A stretch of DNA of 64,000 nucleotides from CATOSK01 sp034423195 (GTDB taxonomy: Bacteria > Chloroflexota > Dehalococcoidia > Lucifugimonadales > UBA3495), in NCBI GenBank assembly GCA_034423195.1, contig DAOUIZ010000060.1, forward strand, positions 60,099 to 124,098, given 5' to 3'. A model generated the notes under the pieces. It saw only the letters and a list, made by a program, of their open reading frames with translations, ran no database searches and had not been told where the DNA came from. The translations under genes were made by a program, and so were the position numbers. Below are positions 32,116 to 41,216 of this stretch, piece by piece (position 1 is the stretch's first letter; every line of letters starts with the position of its first letter).

Positions 32116-33018
32116 CTATGGACTATCCCCGGGGCCTCCGCCCAGTTGGGAACGCAGGAACTGCTCCAACTCCCGGACGACGGCGGAAGGGTCGGGCATA
32201 TCGCTGTCGGTCTGGCTTTCGTCGTACCGGGTTTCCAGCTTCTTGATGTAGTCCTGAAGCTGGTCGTCCTCGTCGACGGCCTTCAGCACCTCCAGGTCGA
32301 AGGTGTCGGCCGCCGCGCTCAACTCCTTGAGGTCGATGGGGAGGTCCAACATGCCGATGAGGTTCTTGGCCAGGGTATAGCTGATACGGTAGTTGGGAGC
32401 CGCCTGCAGGTAGTGAGAGGTATGGCCCCACAAGGAAGCGTAGGCCATGCCCTGCCGGGTACAGGCGTCCATTACGGCGGTGCTTATCCCGGTCGGCCCC
32501 TGGTAGTTGGAAGTCCCCACTCTGGCCGATTCCAGTGCCTGCTGCAAGTCGGGCTGGGTAGAGGAGCCGGTCAACCGGACGGGACGGGTATGGGGCACCG
32601 CATCGAGCAGCGCTCCCACGTGGATCACTGTCTGCACCCCGTACTCATGGGCGACCCCGGAAACCAGGGAAGAAAAGGTGCGCCATTTCAGGTTGGGTTC
32701 CACCCCCAGCAGAAACATCATTCCCGGTTCGGTGTCCCGGTCCGACGGGCTCCAGTAGTAAAACTCGTTGGCGGGCCAGTGAATCCGGCGGCGTCCGTCC
32801 TTCGTCCGGGTCGACCGGGGACGCTCCCGTGTGAAGACGAAGAATTCCTCCGGGTCCACCTCGGCGAATTTCCTGGCGTCCAGCTTCCGCAGCAGGTACT
32901 TGATGGTGTTGGTCGCGCTCTCAGCGGCATCGGGCCACCCGGCATAGGCGATCAACAGCCGGTCCAGTTTGGCCGGCGGGGTTTCATGTAAAGTCAGGTG
33001 TTCGGGTAGGGAGGACAC
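32116..33018 (-). CDS. PAC2-family (proteasome assembly chaperone-like) protein
   Basis: A 300-residue protein of the bacterial PAC2/DUF75 family: LLIAYAGWPDAAESATNTIKYL near the N-terminus, then MFLLGVEPNLKWRTF, GVQTVIHVGALLDAVPHTRPV and GPTGISTAVMDACTRQGM, and a helical C-terminus. The family is related to archaeal/eukaryotic proteasome assembly chaperones and is common in Actinobacteria and Chloroflexota; its role in bacteria is not settled. GTG start at 33018 with AGGAGGGAG upstream. No proteasome genes are in the window. Confidence 0.85.
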   Translation of the reverse strand: MSSLPEHLTLHETPPAKLDRLLIAYAGWPDAAESATNTIKYLLRKLDARKFAEVDPEEFFVFTRERPRSTRTKDGRRRIHWPANEFYYWSPSDRDTEPGMMFLLGVEPNLKWRTFSSLVSGVAHEYGVQTVIHVGALLDAVPHTRPVRLTGSSTQPDLQQALESARVGTSNYQGPTGISTAVMDACTRQGMAYASLWGHTSHYLQAAPNYRISYTLAKNLIGMLDLPIDLKELSAAADTFDLEVLKAVDEDDQLQDYIKKLETRYDESQTDSDMPDPSAVVRELEQFLRSQLGGGPGDSP

Positions 33019-33352
33019 GACTCCCTCCTGTCAATGGTTTGATGCCGCCGAAGCGGGGTGAATCTCCGCCCAGCGGAATCCGGGGTGCGCCTGGCGGGAC
33101 CGTTGTCCGGCACCGTTTATCCTGGCCGGTTATCCCGGAATGTTCCGTCCGGGTGGGTCGCGCCAAAGCCTTATTGACCGCCGGAAAGGGTATTAGGTAT
33201 TGGGCGAAATAGCAAGAACCATCCCGCCGGTGTGGGCTGGCCTCCGCCGACGGACGGAGCGCCGGATTGGCACTCAACCCTTCCTACGGGAACACCGGTC
33301 CTACGGGAACACCGGCGGGGCGGTTTCAATCTCTTTCCTGCCGCGGCGAGTT
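33019..33352. other. 334-base non-coding region with a perfect 17-bp tandem duplication
   Basis: It separates crcB (ending at 33353) from the PAC2 gene. TCCTACGGGAACACCGG occurs twice in tandem at 33282-33298 and 33299-33315. No gene or clear promoter seen. Confidence 0.6.
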
Positions 33353-33739
33353 CTACCCCCAGGTCCGGGCGGCCATGTTTCCCATGAACAGGCCCAGGAA
33401 TGCCGCTCCCAGGCCGATGACGATGCTGCCGGCCACGTTTGCAGCGGCCCGGAGAAACTCCCCTTCCATGATCAACCTCACCGACTCCAGGCTCAACGTG
33501 GAGAAGGTGGTGTATCCCCCCAGGAATCCGACGGCGGCGAAGCTCCGCACCGGCTCGGGCAGCGGGGCGCGTTCCAGGGAAATCCCCACCAGAAGTCCGA
33601 TCAGAAACGAGCCCGTCACGTTGACGATCAGCGTCCCCATAACGGTGGCCGGACCCCAGTGCGAACCGGCCCACCGTCCGACGGCGAAGCGCAGGACCGA
33701 ACCGGCGGCTCCTCCCACCGCCACCAGCAGCCAGGTCAT
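33353..33739 (-). CDS. crcB: Fluoride channel CrcB/Fluc
   Basis: A 128-residue, four-helix membrane protein that exports fluoride as a dual-topology dimer. Signatures: GGAAGSVLRF (helix 1), NVTGSFLIG (helix 2, pore Asn) and GFLGGYTTFSTLSLE (helix 3 break with the Phe-box and sodium site). A single gene is enough for a homodimer. Its Shine-Dalgarno overlaps a hairpin (see 33744-33771). Downstream of an SMP-30 gene on the same strand. Confidence 0.93.
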   Translation of the reverse strand: MTWLLVAVGGAAGSVLRFAVGRWAGSHWGPATVMGTLIVNVTGSFLIGLLVGISLERAPLPEPVRSFAAVGFLGGYTTFSTLSLESVRLIMEGEFLRAAANVAGSIVIGLGAAFLGLFMGNMAARTWG

Positions 33740-33743
33740 GTCA

Positions 33744-33771
33744 AGTCCGGCTCCGACGGGGCCGCCGGACT
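33744..33771 (-). promoter_or_regulatory. Hairpin over the crcB ribosome-binding site
   Basis: AGTCCGGC and GCCGGACT pair around a 12-base loop; GGAG, the only Shine-Dalgarno candidate, sits at the loop edge, 11 bases before the ATG. I find no crcB-type fluoride riboswitch consensus here. Confidence 0.35.
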
Positions 33772-33862
33772 CGTGCTTGGCACCAGGGGCAAGGCGATGT
33801 CACTCCCAAACCCTTTTACTGCCGGAGTCCTTTCGCCAGTTTGACTCCCCACGGGCAGCGCG

Positions 33863-34726
33863 TTAACGCGCCGACGGAACGGCGGCCCCCGCCGTCTTCA
33901 TCCGCAGGCTGTACACCGAAGTCCGGGCGGTGAAGTACATGGTCTTCGAGTCCGGGCCGCCCCAGGCGCAGTTGGCCGGAATCTCGGGCAGCCGGATGAT
34001 GCCCAGGTGCGAGCCGGAGGCGTCGAAGACCCAGCACCCGCCGGGACCGGTGCAGTACACCCGGCCCTCCACGTCGACCTTCATGCCGTCGGGGACCCCG
34101 TCCGGTTCGTCGGAGGACATGTCCGCGAAGATACGGCCGTTGGCGCAGCCGCCGTCGGGCTGAACGTCGTAGGCACGTATCTGCATGTCGGTCCGGGTGT
34201 TGGCGACGTAGAGGATGCTCTCGTCGGGGGAGAAGGCGAGGCCGTTGGGGTACTCCACGTCCCTCACCACGGCGTCAACCGTTCCGTCGGGCATGATCCG
34301 GTGGACGCCGCTGAACTCAATCTCCCGGTCGGCCGGGTCAATCCTGCCGCTGGGATTGGTGAAATAGATGCTGCCGTCGGACTTGCAGACCACGTCGTTG
34401 GGGCGGTGGAGACGCTTGCCATCCCAGCGGTCGGCCAGGCCGGTGATGGTCCCGTCATGCTCCCGGCGGCTGATACGCCTGGCATCGCCTTCACACATGA
34501 TGAGACGGCCTTCCAGATCGAAGGTGAGACCGTTGGAGCCGCCGCTGTTGTCCCGGTAGACTTCGGCCGGGCTTCCGGGGGTCACTCGATAAATCAGGCT
34601 GGTGCGGATGTCCACGAACAGCAGGTAGCCGCCGGCGTGCCACAGCGGGCCCTCCGTGAACTGGAATCCGGTGGCAACCAGGTAAGTTGGTTCCGATTCG
34701 ACGACATTGTCCAGCGGGTCCGGCAT
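33863..34726 (-). CDS. SMP-30/gluconolactonase-like beta-propeller hydrolase
   Basis: A 287-residue six-bladed propeller of the SMP-30/regucalcin family. Metal ligands are recognisable: Glu in FTEGPLW, Asn in HRPNDVV, Asn in EYPNGLAFSPD and Asp in GVPDGMKVD. Members hydrolyse sugar lactones or organophosphates; the natural substrate here is not defined. The ATG at 34726 is preceded by GGAGG. An imperfect 12-bp tandem repeat lies just upstream. Confidence 0.9.
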   Translation of the reverse strand: MPDPLDNVVESEPTYLVATGFQFTEGPLWHAGGYLLFVDIRTSLIYRVTPGSPAEVYRDNSGGSNGLTFDLEGRLIMCEGDARRISRREHDGTITGLADRWDGKRLHRPNDVVCKSDGSIYFTNPSGRIDPADREIEFSGVHRIMPDGTVDAVVRDVEYPNGLAFSPDESILYVANTRTDMQIRAYDVQPDGGCANGRIFADMSSDEPDGVPDGMKVDVEGRVYCTGPGGCWVFDASGSHLGIIRLPEIPANCAWGGPDSKTMYFTARTSVYSLRMKTAGAAVPSAR

Positions 34727-34745
34727 GTTTCATCCTCCGGTGGAG

Positions 34746-34769
34746 CGGATTGGGGAACGGATGGGGGAA
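34746..34769. repeat. 12-bp tandem repeat upstream of SMP-30 gene
   Basis: CGGATTGGGGAA followed directly by CGGATGGGGGAA (11 of 12 identical), 20 bases before the SMP-30 start. Confidence 0.55.
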
Positions 34770-34901
34770 GAGGGCCGGGACGACAGTGCCGGGAGTATAG
34801 ATTGGCGCCCGGCCATTTTCAACTGAGCCGAACCTGCCGGGGCGGTCGGGGCTGACCGCACCCAGCCGGGGTTAAAATGCAGGGGAACAGGGTTTCCCAG
34901 A

Positions 34902-35144
34902 GTGGCCCCTGGATTTCGAGGAAGTTCATCTTTTTTGGATGCGCCATTGACCACCGAACAGCAGATTCAGACCGTCCTGCTGGCCCTGTCCGAGGTGCAG
35001 GCGTGCGGCAACTGCGGCGCCCGGTTCCGGTTCGGAGACCTGGACTGCCCCCACTGCGGCGAGGAACTGGATGATTACTTTCGCGATTGGGCCGTGCAAC
35101 TGCTCGAGAAGCTGGGTGTCCAGCCGGGCAGTCCCGGGTCATAG
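34902..35144 (+). CDS. Small zinc-ribbon protein
   Basis: An 80-residue protein with a central zinc ribbon CGNC-x9-11-CPHC (~35-52) between two helical parts (EQQIQTVLLALSEVQA and DDYFRDWAVQLLEKLG). GTG 34902 is the longest start; an in-frame TTG at 34947 (LTTEQQ) is an alternative. A -10-like TAAAAT lies at 34872-34877. Ribbon proteins of this size often act as rubredoxin-like or nucleic-acid-binding accessories; function unknown. It is 113 bases upstream of the FAD/Fe-S oxidoreductase. Confidence 0.6.
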   Translation: MAPGFRGSSSFLDAPLTTEQQIQTVLLALSEVQACGNCGARFRFGDLDCPHCGEELDDYFRDWAVQLLEKLGVQPGSPGS

Positions 35145-35257
35145 CAGACGCAATCCTTCCCGTTTTCTTGCCGTACCGCTGCCCTTGCAGCCCGGTTGAA
35201 CCCCCTTTGTCGTTGGGATAAGCTAGCCCGGCATTCGGGAGCCATGAGGAGTCCTCC

Positions 35258-38167
35258 ATGACCACGACAACGTCCCAACGGATCCGGGGCAAGGAAAGGG
35301 AAGAGCTGGCGCAGGAGATCGCGCGGCGGGTCTCCGGCGAGGTCCGTTTCGATCCCTTTTCCCGGGTCCTGTACAGCACCGACGCCAGCATCTACCAGAT
35401 GCAGCCGGTGGGCGTGGTCATTCCCCGCAGCGTCGAGGACGTGCTGGCGGTGATGGAGGTGGCCCGGGACAACCAGGTCCCGGTCCTGCCCCGTTCCGGC
35501 GGCACCAGCCTGGCCGGGCAGACGGTCAACCACGCCATCGTGATGGACTTCAGCAAGTACATGAACCAGGTGCTGGAGGTCAACGAGGAAGAGCACTGGG
35601 CGCGGGTGCAGCCCGGGATTATCCTGGACCAGCTCAACCGGCACCTTATCCGTTACAACCTGCAATACGCGCCGGACCCCACCACCTCCAGCCGCGCCTG
35701 CGTCGGAGGCGGCATCGGCAACAACACCTGCGGGGCCCACTCCGTCATCTACGGCAAGACCCTCGACCACGTCCAGGAGCTGAACGTGGTCCTGTCTGAC
35801 GCTTCCCACGCCCACTTCCAGACGCTGGATGGGCCTTCGCTGGAGGCCAAGCTGGGCGGGACCGGGCTGGAATCGGACATCTACCGGGGGGTGTTGCGAA
35901 TTGCCCGGGAGCATATTCCCGAGATCGAGGCCCGCTACCCCAGGATCATGCGGCGGGTGAGCGGCTACAACCTGGACGACTTTCTGCACGAAGGGCCGGT
36001 CAACCTGTCGCGGATGGCGGTAGGCTCCGAGGGCACGCTGTGCGTAACCACCGAGGCCAAGGTCAACCTGGTCCCCCGTCCCACCATGACCAGCCTGTCG
36101 GTCCTCCACTTCGACGACATCGTGGAAGCCAGCGAGGCCACCCGGGAGGTGCTGCAGCACCCCGTGTCGTCCATCGAGTTGATGGACAAGATGATGCTGG
36201 ACCGGTGCCGGGACTCCCTGGGGTTTGCCCAGAACCTGTCCTTCACCGAGGGGAATCCGGGCTCGCTGCTCCTGGTCGAGTTCTACGGCGAGTCCGAGGC
36301 CGAGCTGACCGCCAAGATGGAAGCGCTGCGGGACGACATGGCCCGCAAGCGGCTGGGGTACGCCTGCGTCAACCTGTTGGACCGAGCTTCCCAGGCCAAC
36401 GTCTGGCGCATCCGCACCGCCGGGCTGGGTCTGCTGATGAGCATCCACGGCGATTCCAAGCCGCTGCCCTACGTTGAGGACACAGCGGTGGACCCGGACC
36501 AGTTGGGGCCTTTCGTCAAGCGGTTTGACGAAATAGTCCGCAGCCACAACACCGAGGCCGGCTACTATGGTCACGCCAGCGTGGGCTGTCTGCACATCCG
36601 CCCGCTGGTGAGCCTCAAGGACGAGGCGGGCATCAACCGCATGATTGCCATTGCGGACGAGATCAGCGACCTCGTCAAGGAGTTCGGCGGCTCCCTAAGC
36701 GGAGAGCACGGCGACGGCATCGTCCGCGGTGTGTGGGCCGAAAAGATGTTTGGCCCGGAGCTGGTCGACGCTTTCCGGGACCTGAAAACCACCTTCGACC
36801 CCCAGGGAATAATGAACCCCGGGAAGATCTTCGACTGCCCTCCCATGGGGGAAAACCTGCGTTACGGCACCGAGTACCGGGCGGCGGCCCTTTCCACCAC
36901 GCTGGATTTTTCCCTGGACACCGACTACGCCGGGGCCGTGGAGATGTGCAACGGCATGGCGGCCTGCCGCAAGCTGGATGGGACCATGTGTCCGTCGTTC
37001 ATGGCAACCCGCGACGAAGAACATTCCACCCGGGGAAGGGCCAACCTGCTCCGGGCGGCCCTGTCCGGCAACCTCCCCGAGGGAACGATGACGAGCCGCC
37101 GGCTGTATGAGGCCCTGGACCTGTGCCTGGAGTGCAAGGGCTGCAAGTCGGAGTGTCCGTCCGGCGTGGACATGGCCAAGCTCAAGTACGAGTTCCTGGC
37201 CAACTACAACAAGGCCAACAAACCCTCCCTCCGCACCCGGATGTTCGCTCACATCAACCGGGTCAACCGCTGGGGCAGCAGGTTCGCCCCCATATCCAAC
37301 TGGGGAGCGTCCAACCCGTTGGGGAAGCTCATTTCGGAAAGGGTGCTGGGGGTCCACCCGCAACGGAGGCTGCCCGCCTTTGCCGGGTCCACCTTCGAGC
37401 AATGGTTCAACCGGCGCACGTCCCGCGCTACGACCGGAAGCACGGTGGCCCTCTTCAATGACACCTTCATGAATTACAACTATCCCCAGGTCGGAATGGC
37501 GACGGTGGAACTGCTGGAAGCCGCCGGTTTCCGGGTGGAACTGGTCAGCGCGGGCTGTTGCGGCCGCCCGATGATCTCCAAAGGGTTCCTGGACGAGGCA
37601 GCTTCGGCCGCTTCCGCCAACGCCGATGCCCTGTTCCGGTTCGCGGAACGGGATATTCCGATCATCGGATGCGAACCCAGCTGCCTGCTGACCTTCCGGG
37701 ATGAATACCCGGAGTTGGTCAGGGACGAAAGGGCGAAGAAGATAGCGGAAAACAGTTACCTGATTGATGAGTTCCTGGCTATGCTGTCGGGCCGGGGCAA
37801 GCTGGTGCTGGAGTTCGGGCAAACCTCCAGGAAGGTGCTCTTTCACGGGCACTGCCACGAAAAGTCACTGGTGGGAACGGCGAGTTCGCTGGCCGCCCTC
37901 CGGCTGCCTCCCAACTACGAAGTCGAACTGGTCAACGCCGGCTGCTGCGGCATGGCCGGGTCTTTCGGATTCGAGAAAGAGCACTACGACATATCCATGA
38001 CCATCGGCGGGCAGTCTCTCTTCCCGGCCATCGAGGCCAAGGGGCCGGAATGGGAAGTTGCGGTGATGGGGGTATCCTGCCGACAGCAGGTCGAGCATGG
38101 GACGGGCCGTTCCGCCCGCCACCTCTCCGAAGTGCTGCGGGATGCGTTGGTTCAGACCGGGTCCTGA
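35258..38167 (+). CDS. FAD-linked oxidase/Fe-S oxidoreductase (D-lactate or D-2-hydroxyacid dehydrogenase-like)
   Basis: A 969-residue fusion like bacterial Dld-II/YdiJ. Residues ~40-260 are a PCMH-type FAD domain (PRSGGTSLAGQTVNHA, GGGIGNNTCGAHSVIYG). A GlcD-like C-terminal cap follows, with GHASVGCLHIRPLV and GEHGDGIVRG. Then come Fe-S motifs, including LCLECKGCKSECPSGV (~620-640), and a C-terminal GlpC/CCG domain with AGCCGRPM and AGCCGMAGSFGFE. It would oxidise D-2-hydroxyacids (D-lactate, glycolate, D-2-hydroxyglutarate) and pass electrons to the quinone pool. ATG with GAGGAG upstream; terminator follows. Confidence 0.92.
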   Translation: MTTTTSQRIRGKEREELAQEIARRVSGEVRFDPFSRVLYSTDASIYQMQPVGVVIPRSVEDVLAVMEVARDNQVPVLPRSGGTSLAGQTVNHAIVMDFSKYMNQVLEVNEEEHWARVQPGIILDQLNRHLIRYNLQYAPDPTTSSRACVGGGIGNNTCGAHSVIYGKTLDHVQELNVVLSDASHAHFQTLDGPSLEAKLGGTGLESDIYRGVLRIAREHIPEIEARYPRIMRRVSGYNLDDFLHEGPVNLSRMAVGSEGTLCVTTEAKVNLVPRPTMTSLSVLHFDDIVEASEATREVLQHPVSSIELMDKMMLDRCRDSLGFAQNLSFTEGNPGSLLLVEFYGESEAELTAKMEALRDDMARKRLGYACVNLLDRASQANVWRIRTAGLGLLMSIHGDSKPLPYVEDTAVDPDQLGPFVKRFDEIVRSHNTEAGYYGHASVGCLHIRPLVSLKDEAGINRMIAIADEISDLVKEFGGSLSGEHGDGIVRGVWAEKMFGPELVDAFRDLKTTFDPQGIMNPGKIFDCPPMGENLRYGTEYRAAALSTTLDFSLDTDYAGAVEMCNGMAACRKLDGTMCPSFMATRDEEHSTRGRANLLRAALSGNLPEGTMTSRRLYEALDLCLECKGCKSECPSGVDMAKLKYEFLANYNKANKPSLRTRMFAHINRVNRWGSRFAPISNWGASNPLGKLISERVLGVHPQRRLPAFAGSTFEQWFNRRTSRATTGSTVALFNDTFMNYNYPQVGMATVELLEAAGFRVELVSAGCCGRPMISKGFLDEAASAASANADALFRFAERDIPIIGCEPSCLLTFRDEYPELVRDERAKKIAENSYLIDEFLAMLSGRGKLVLEFGQTSRKVLFHGHCHEKSLVGTASSLAALRLPPNYEVELVNAGCCGMAGSFGFEKEHYDISMTIGGQSLFPAIEAKGPEWEVAVMGVSCRQQVEHGTGRSARHLSEVLRDALVQTGS

Positions 38168-38176
38168 CCCGCTGCA

Positions 38177-38215
38177 GGCCGCCCGGCGACTCCCTTTGGG
38201 CGGCCGGAGAGTCTT
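38177..38215 (+). terminator. Terminator after the FAD/Fe-S oxidoreductase
   Basis: GGCCGCCC / GGGCGGCC stem (38177-38205) with a 13-base loop, followed by GGAGAGTCTTTCAC; it separates convergent genes. Confidence 0.55.
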
Positions 38216-39973
38216 TCACGGGAGAGAATATTTCCTGGCCTTCGCGCCAAAGTTCCCGGCCGCGATGCTCAGGTCAAGAATGTCGATGCGCCCGTCGCCG
38301 TTGGCATCCCCGAAGGGCAGGGTCAGCTCGGGAATGGTCACCTCCCCGCCAATGCCCAGCCGGATGCCCGTAATCCGTACGGAAACATAACCAGGGGCTC
38401 GCATCTCCAGGTCGTAGTTCCCCATTGGCACGGTGGCATCAAAGGCGCCGTCCGCCTTAGCGAAGAAGGTCTGACCGCCCACGATGACATGGGCCCCGGT
38501 GCTGGATTCCCGCTCCTCCAACCGGATGACGCCTCGAATGTGTCCAAGCTCGAAAGGGTTTTGCAAGTTGAAGCCGGAGCCGAAGGTGGCCTGAGAATTG
38601 GCCGCGAACAGGGATTCCAACAACACATGAGAGGTTGTGATTGGGGGCAGCAAGAACTCGGACCCGGCCTTCGCCGCGCTTCCAATAGTCAGGATTTCCA
38701 CGAGGGGTTCCGGGACTGTGTCAACGTTGGGAGCCACCATCTTGCGGTGGAACGCTGCCAGAGGCAGGTTATCTCCGTTCCCGTCTCCGAGGGTCAGCCG
38801 GTAGGAGACAATAGCGATGGAGGTTTCGGACACCAGGGAATTGTCGCCCAGTTGGGCCGTCTCCTCGCCCTCCACGGTTGCGGAAGCCTGGACTTTGTGC
38901 TCTCCCACGGTTGCCCCCGATGAGTCCCAGGACACGGTTTCCGTGACCGACTCTCTCGATGCCAGGTCGGCGACTTCCGTTTCGGCTATCTGAGTCAGCC
39001 CCTGGGTGTCCACAACCGCCAGGGTCACTGAGACCGTTTCGGTCCCCTTGTTTTCCACGGTCACTTCCACGTCGACCAAGGCCCCTCCGTCCACCGGTCC
39101 GGCAGGGAGTCTGATGGCGGTTACGGCCACGTCCTTTGCCGGGCGGGCCTTAACGGTGATGGGAGTGTCGGCGTCCAGGGAATCGTTGTCGTTGTTTTCG
39201 TCGCCGTCGAGGATGGCCGCGGCTTTGAGGGTGTGGTCACCGGCCGAGGCGGATGAGGTGTCCCACGATAAAGTGACGTTGCTGCTGTCCCCGACGGCTA
39301 TGGAGGCAATGGTCTCCTGGTCAGCCAATTTCATGTCGAGAGTGTCCAGCAGCGTGACGGAGACGGATGAGGCAGCGTCGGTGCCAAGGTTTTCCACCGT
39401 GACGGTGACGCTGACTTGATCGCCCTGGGTGACTGGGCCAGCGGGCACGTCCACCTCGGTCACTGCCACGTCCTTTGCCGGAGGGGAGACAATGGCGAGC
39501 GGAGTCATAGTCAGCTTGAAGTTGTTGGACTGGTCGGCGTCGTTGCCCGTTCCGTCCAGTAGGGCCACCGCCTGGAAAGTGTAGTTGCCCGGTTGCGTGT
39601 CGGTGGTGTCCCAGTTGAAGGAAACATCGGTGGTCGATTCCGCCCCCACGGAAACGTTTTGCATCCCAATGTTTACCGGGTTCCCGCCGGACGGCAGGGC
39701 GTTGAGCACGACATCAACGGAAGAAGCCTCGCTGCCGGTGGAGTTCCCAACCGTTACTACTATTTTCAGGGTATCCCCTACGGTTGCTTGTCCTGAGGGG
39801 ACGCTGACGCCGTCTACCGCAACGTCGATGGTCTCCTGCGAATTGACCAATCCCCATGGAGCGGACGCAATTACAGCCACAGTGAGCAGGAACAGGGACA
39901 CGAAAATAGTCTGGGCCAAGTGACGTGCCGCCTGTTGCCGGGGTGTTGGCGTTCGTTTGCGGCTCTTATCCAC
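38216..39973 (-). CDS. Secreted CARDB-repeat protein with C-terminal dockerin-like EF-hand
   Basis: A 585-residue exported protein. N-terminal signal or anchor (~18-45), then three CARDB/adhesion-type beta-sandwiches that begin DVAVDGVSVPSG, DVAVTEVDVPAGPV and DVAVTAIRLPAGPV (~50, ~167, ~275) and carry the WDTSSASAGDHTLKA-type ending. A beta-rich region (~390-545) follows, then one Ca-binding dockerin half, FGDANGDGRIDILDLSIAAGNFG (~550-573). GTG start overlaps the end of the upstream secreted gene by eight bases, so they are coupled. Low Arg/Lys and high Thr/Val/Asp fit an extracellular protein. Partner (cohesin) not seen in the window. Confidence 0.85.
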   Translation of the reverse strand: MDKSRKRTPTPRQQAARHLAQTIFVSLFLLTVAVIASAPWGLVNSQETIDVAVDGVSVPSGQATVGDTLKIVVTVGNSTGSEASSVDVVLNALPSGGNPVNIGMQNVSVGAESTTDVSFNWDTTDTQPGNYTFQAVALLDGTGNDADQSNNFKLTMTPLAIVSPPAKDVAVTEVDVPAGPVTQGDQVSVTVTVENLGTDAASSVSVTLLDTLDMKLADQETIASIAVGDSSNVTLSWDTSSASAGDHTLKAAAILDGDENNDNDSLDADTPITVKARPAKDVAVTAIRLPAGPVDGGALVDVEVTVENKGTETVSVTLAVVDTQGLTQIAETEVADLASRESVTETVSWDSSGATVGEHKVQASATVEGEETAQLGDNSLVSETSIAIVSYRLTLGDGNGDNLPLAAFHRKMVAPNVDTVPEPLVEILTIGSAAKAGSEFLLPPITTSHVLLESLFAANSQATFGSGFNLQNPFELGHIRGVIRLEERESSTGAHVIVGGQTFFAKADGAFDATVPMGNYDLEMRAPGYVSVRITGIRLGIGGEVTIPELTLPFGDANGDGRIDILDLSIAAGNFGAKARKYSLP

Positions 39974-40928
39974 CCGGCTGTGGGACTGTGTAGACCAGCA
40001 TGATCAAGACTCCGGACCCGCCGTAGTCTCCACCCGATGTGTGGGTGGAAATCATGGTGTGCCCGGAAGGCGCGTTGAAGTCCGTCAACGGCGCCCGGGC
40101 ATGTTGAAACTGACGGTCGCAGCTGGAAGCGATGATTTCTGTCCCGTCGAGGGATACGTCGGCGCAGGCTCCTTCAGTGCCGCTAACCCAGAGGGAGATG
40201 GAGGCCTCGTGGACGGTGAAACCGGCAGGGACCGCAAAGGACAACGAGTCCGAACCGTCGGTGCCCCGGGCGTTGGCCATCATGAAGAAGGCGTTGGCGG
40301 TTGGAAACTCCCAATGGTAGAACCCCAGGTCCGCCGTGGCGACCTTCGGCTGGCTGAGGGCTTCGTTGACCACCGCATTGATAGCATCCAGCAGCGTGGT
40401 GCGGTCCAGGGACTCCAGGGTCGGGTTTTCCGCGTCCAGGTCCACGGCCTGCCACGCCCGGGAAGACTCGCCTCCCCTGGGGAAGTACGCCACTACCCAA
40501 CCGCCGCTGTCATAGTAGACCTGAACGGAAGTGGTGGTCTGATCGATGTTGAGCACAGGGAAAGAAGCAACAGAGTAATTGTCCCCAACGGAGACCAGGG
40601 AAGCCGGGCTGGTCCTTACGCTGAGCGGAGGCGGGTCGGACAGCAGCACCCCGTCCACCGCGCTCTTGTCCAGGGTGAAATTGTCGTTGTCGTCCCGGAT
40701 CCGGTAATAAGAGGAGAATCCCGCGTCAGCTTCAGGAAAGGCGGCGGTCTGTTGCAGCGCGGCGACTACCTCCGAAGTCGGCCGGAAAATCAGGCCCTGG
40801 GAGAAGGGTTCACCGGCCTCGGCAGCGGTTGGCTTGGCGTAGAAGGTGGGGGAGAGATTCGCCACTGCCAGGAGGATGGCGGCCGCCAACGCCCGCATTA
40901 TCAAGCGCATCCTCCGGCGATTAGGCAT
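39966..40928 (-). CDS. Secreted protein of unknown function, operon partner of the CARDB/dockerin protein
   Basis: A 320-residue protein with a clear signal peptide (basic MPNRRRMRLIMR, then ALAAAILLAVANL) and no further membrane segment. The mature part looks beta-rich and acidic; I recognise no family. The sequence has two Cys pairs near the end (GTEGACADVSLDG, IIASSCDRQ) that could form a disulfide. ATG 40928 chosen since AAGGGGG is seven bases upstream; the GTG at 40934 abuts it. First gene of a two-gene secreted operon with a ~130-base leader. Confidence 0.75.
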   Translation of the reverse strand: MPNRRRMRLIMRALAAAILLAVANLSPTFYAKPTAAEAGEPFSQGLIFRPTSEVVAALQQTAAFPEADAGFSSYYRIRDDNDNFTLDKSAVDGVLLSDPPPLSVRTSPASLVSVGDNYSVASFPVLNIDQTTTSVQVYYDSGGWVVAYFPRGGESSRAWQAVDLDAENPTLESLDRTTLLDAINAVVNEALSQPKVATADLGFYHWEFPTANAFFMMANARGTDGSDSLSFAVPAGFTVHEASISLWVSGTEGACADVSLDGTEIIASSCDRQFQHARAPLTDFNAPSGHTMISTHTSGGDYGGSGVLIMLVYTVPQPGG

Positions 40929-41047
40929 AGTCACGCCCCCTTAACAAAGGCCCCGGAAAAGAAACTTTCCGTCTCGGCGCAAGAGACATCAACTTACCAG
41001 GACCCGCCGATGGTTGGGCAGTTTACATGTTTATGCCTCTATTAACA

Positions 41048-41076
41048 AGCATAGCAATGATTGTGTTAACCGACAA
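41048..41076 (-). promoter_or_regulatory. Candidate promoter of the secreted operon (TTGTCG-17-TATGCT)
   Basis: Minus strand: TTGTCG (41076-41071), 17 bases, TATGCT (41053-41048), within an AT-rich patch. The ~115-base leader contains two short hairpins (GTCTC/GAGAC and GGAAA/TTTCC near 40965-41000). Confidence 0.4.
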
Positions 41077-41216
41077 TAGTAATTAGGAACCGTTGCATTG
41101 GCAGGCGACCTTGAGGGCCGCCATTTGTCGCGGCTCAACCATGGAGCCGTTCCGCAATGGATAAGCCGGTTTCCGAAAAGCTGAGAGTGGGCCCGGCCCG
41201 AGGCGAGCCGGTTGGT

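Noticed and set aside
33740..33862. Possible fluoride riboswitch in front of crcB
   Set aside because: GGCGATG occurs only on the opposite strand, and the pseudoknot elements of the crcB RNA motif were not found by eye.
35075..36595. 506-residue minus-strand open frame opposite the FAD/Fe-S oxidoreductase
   Set aside because: Shadow frame; the plus-strand gene has intact FAD and Fe-S motifs with a good ribosome-binding site.
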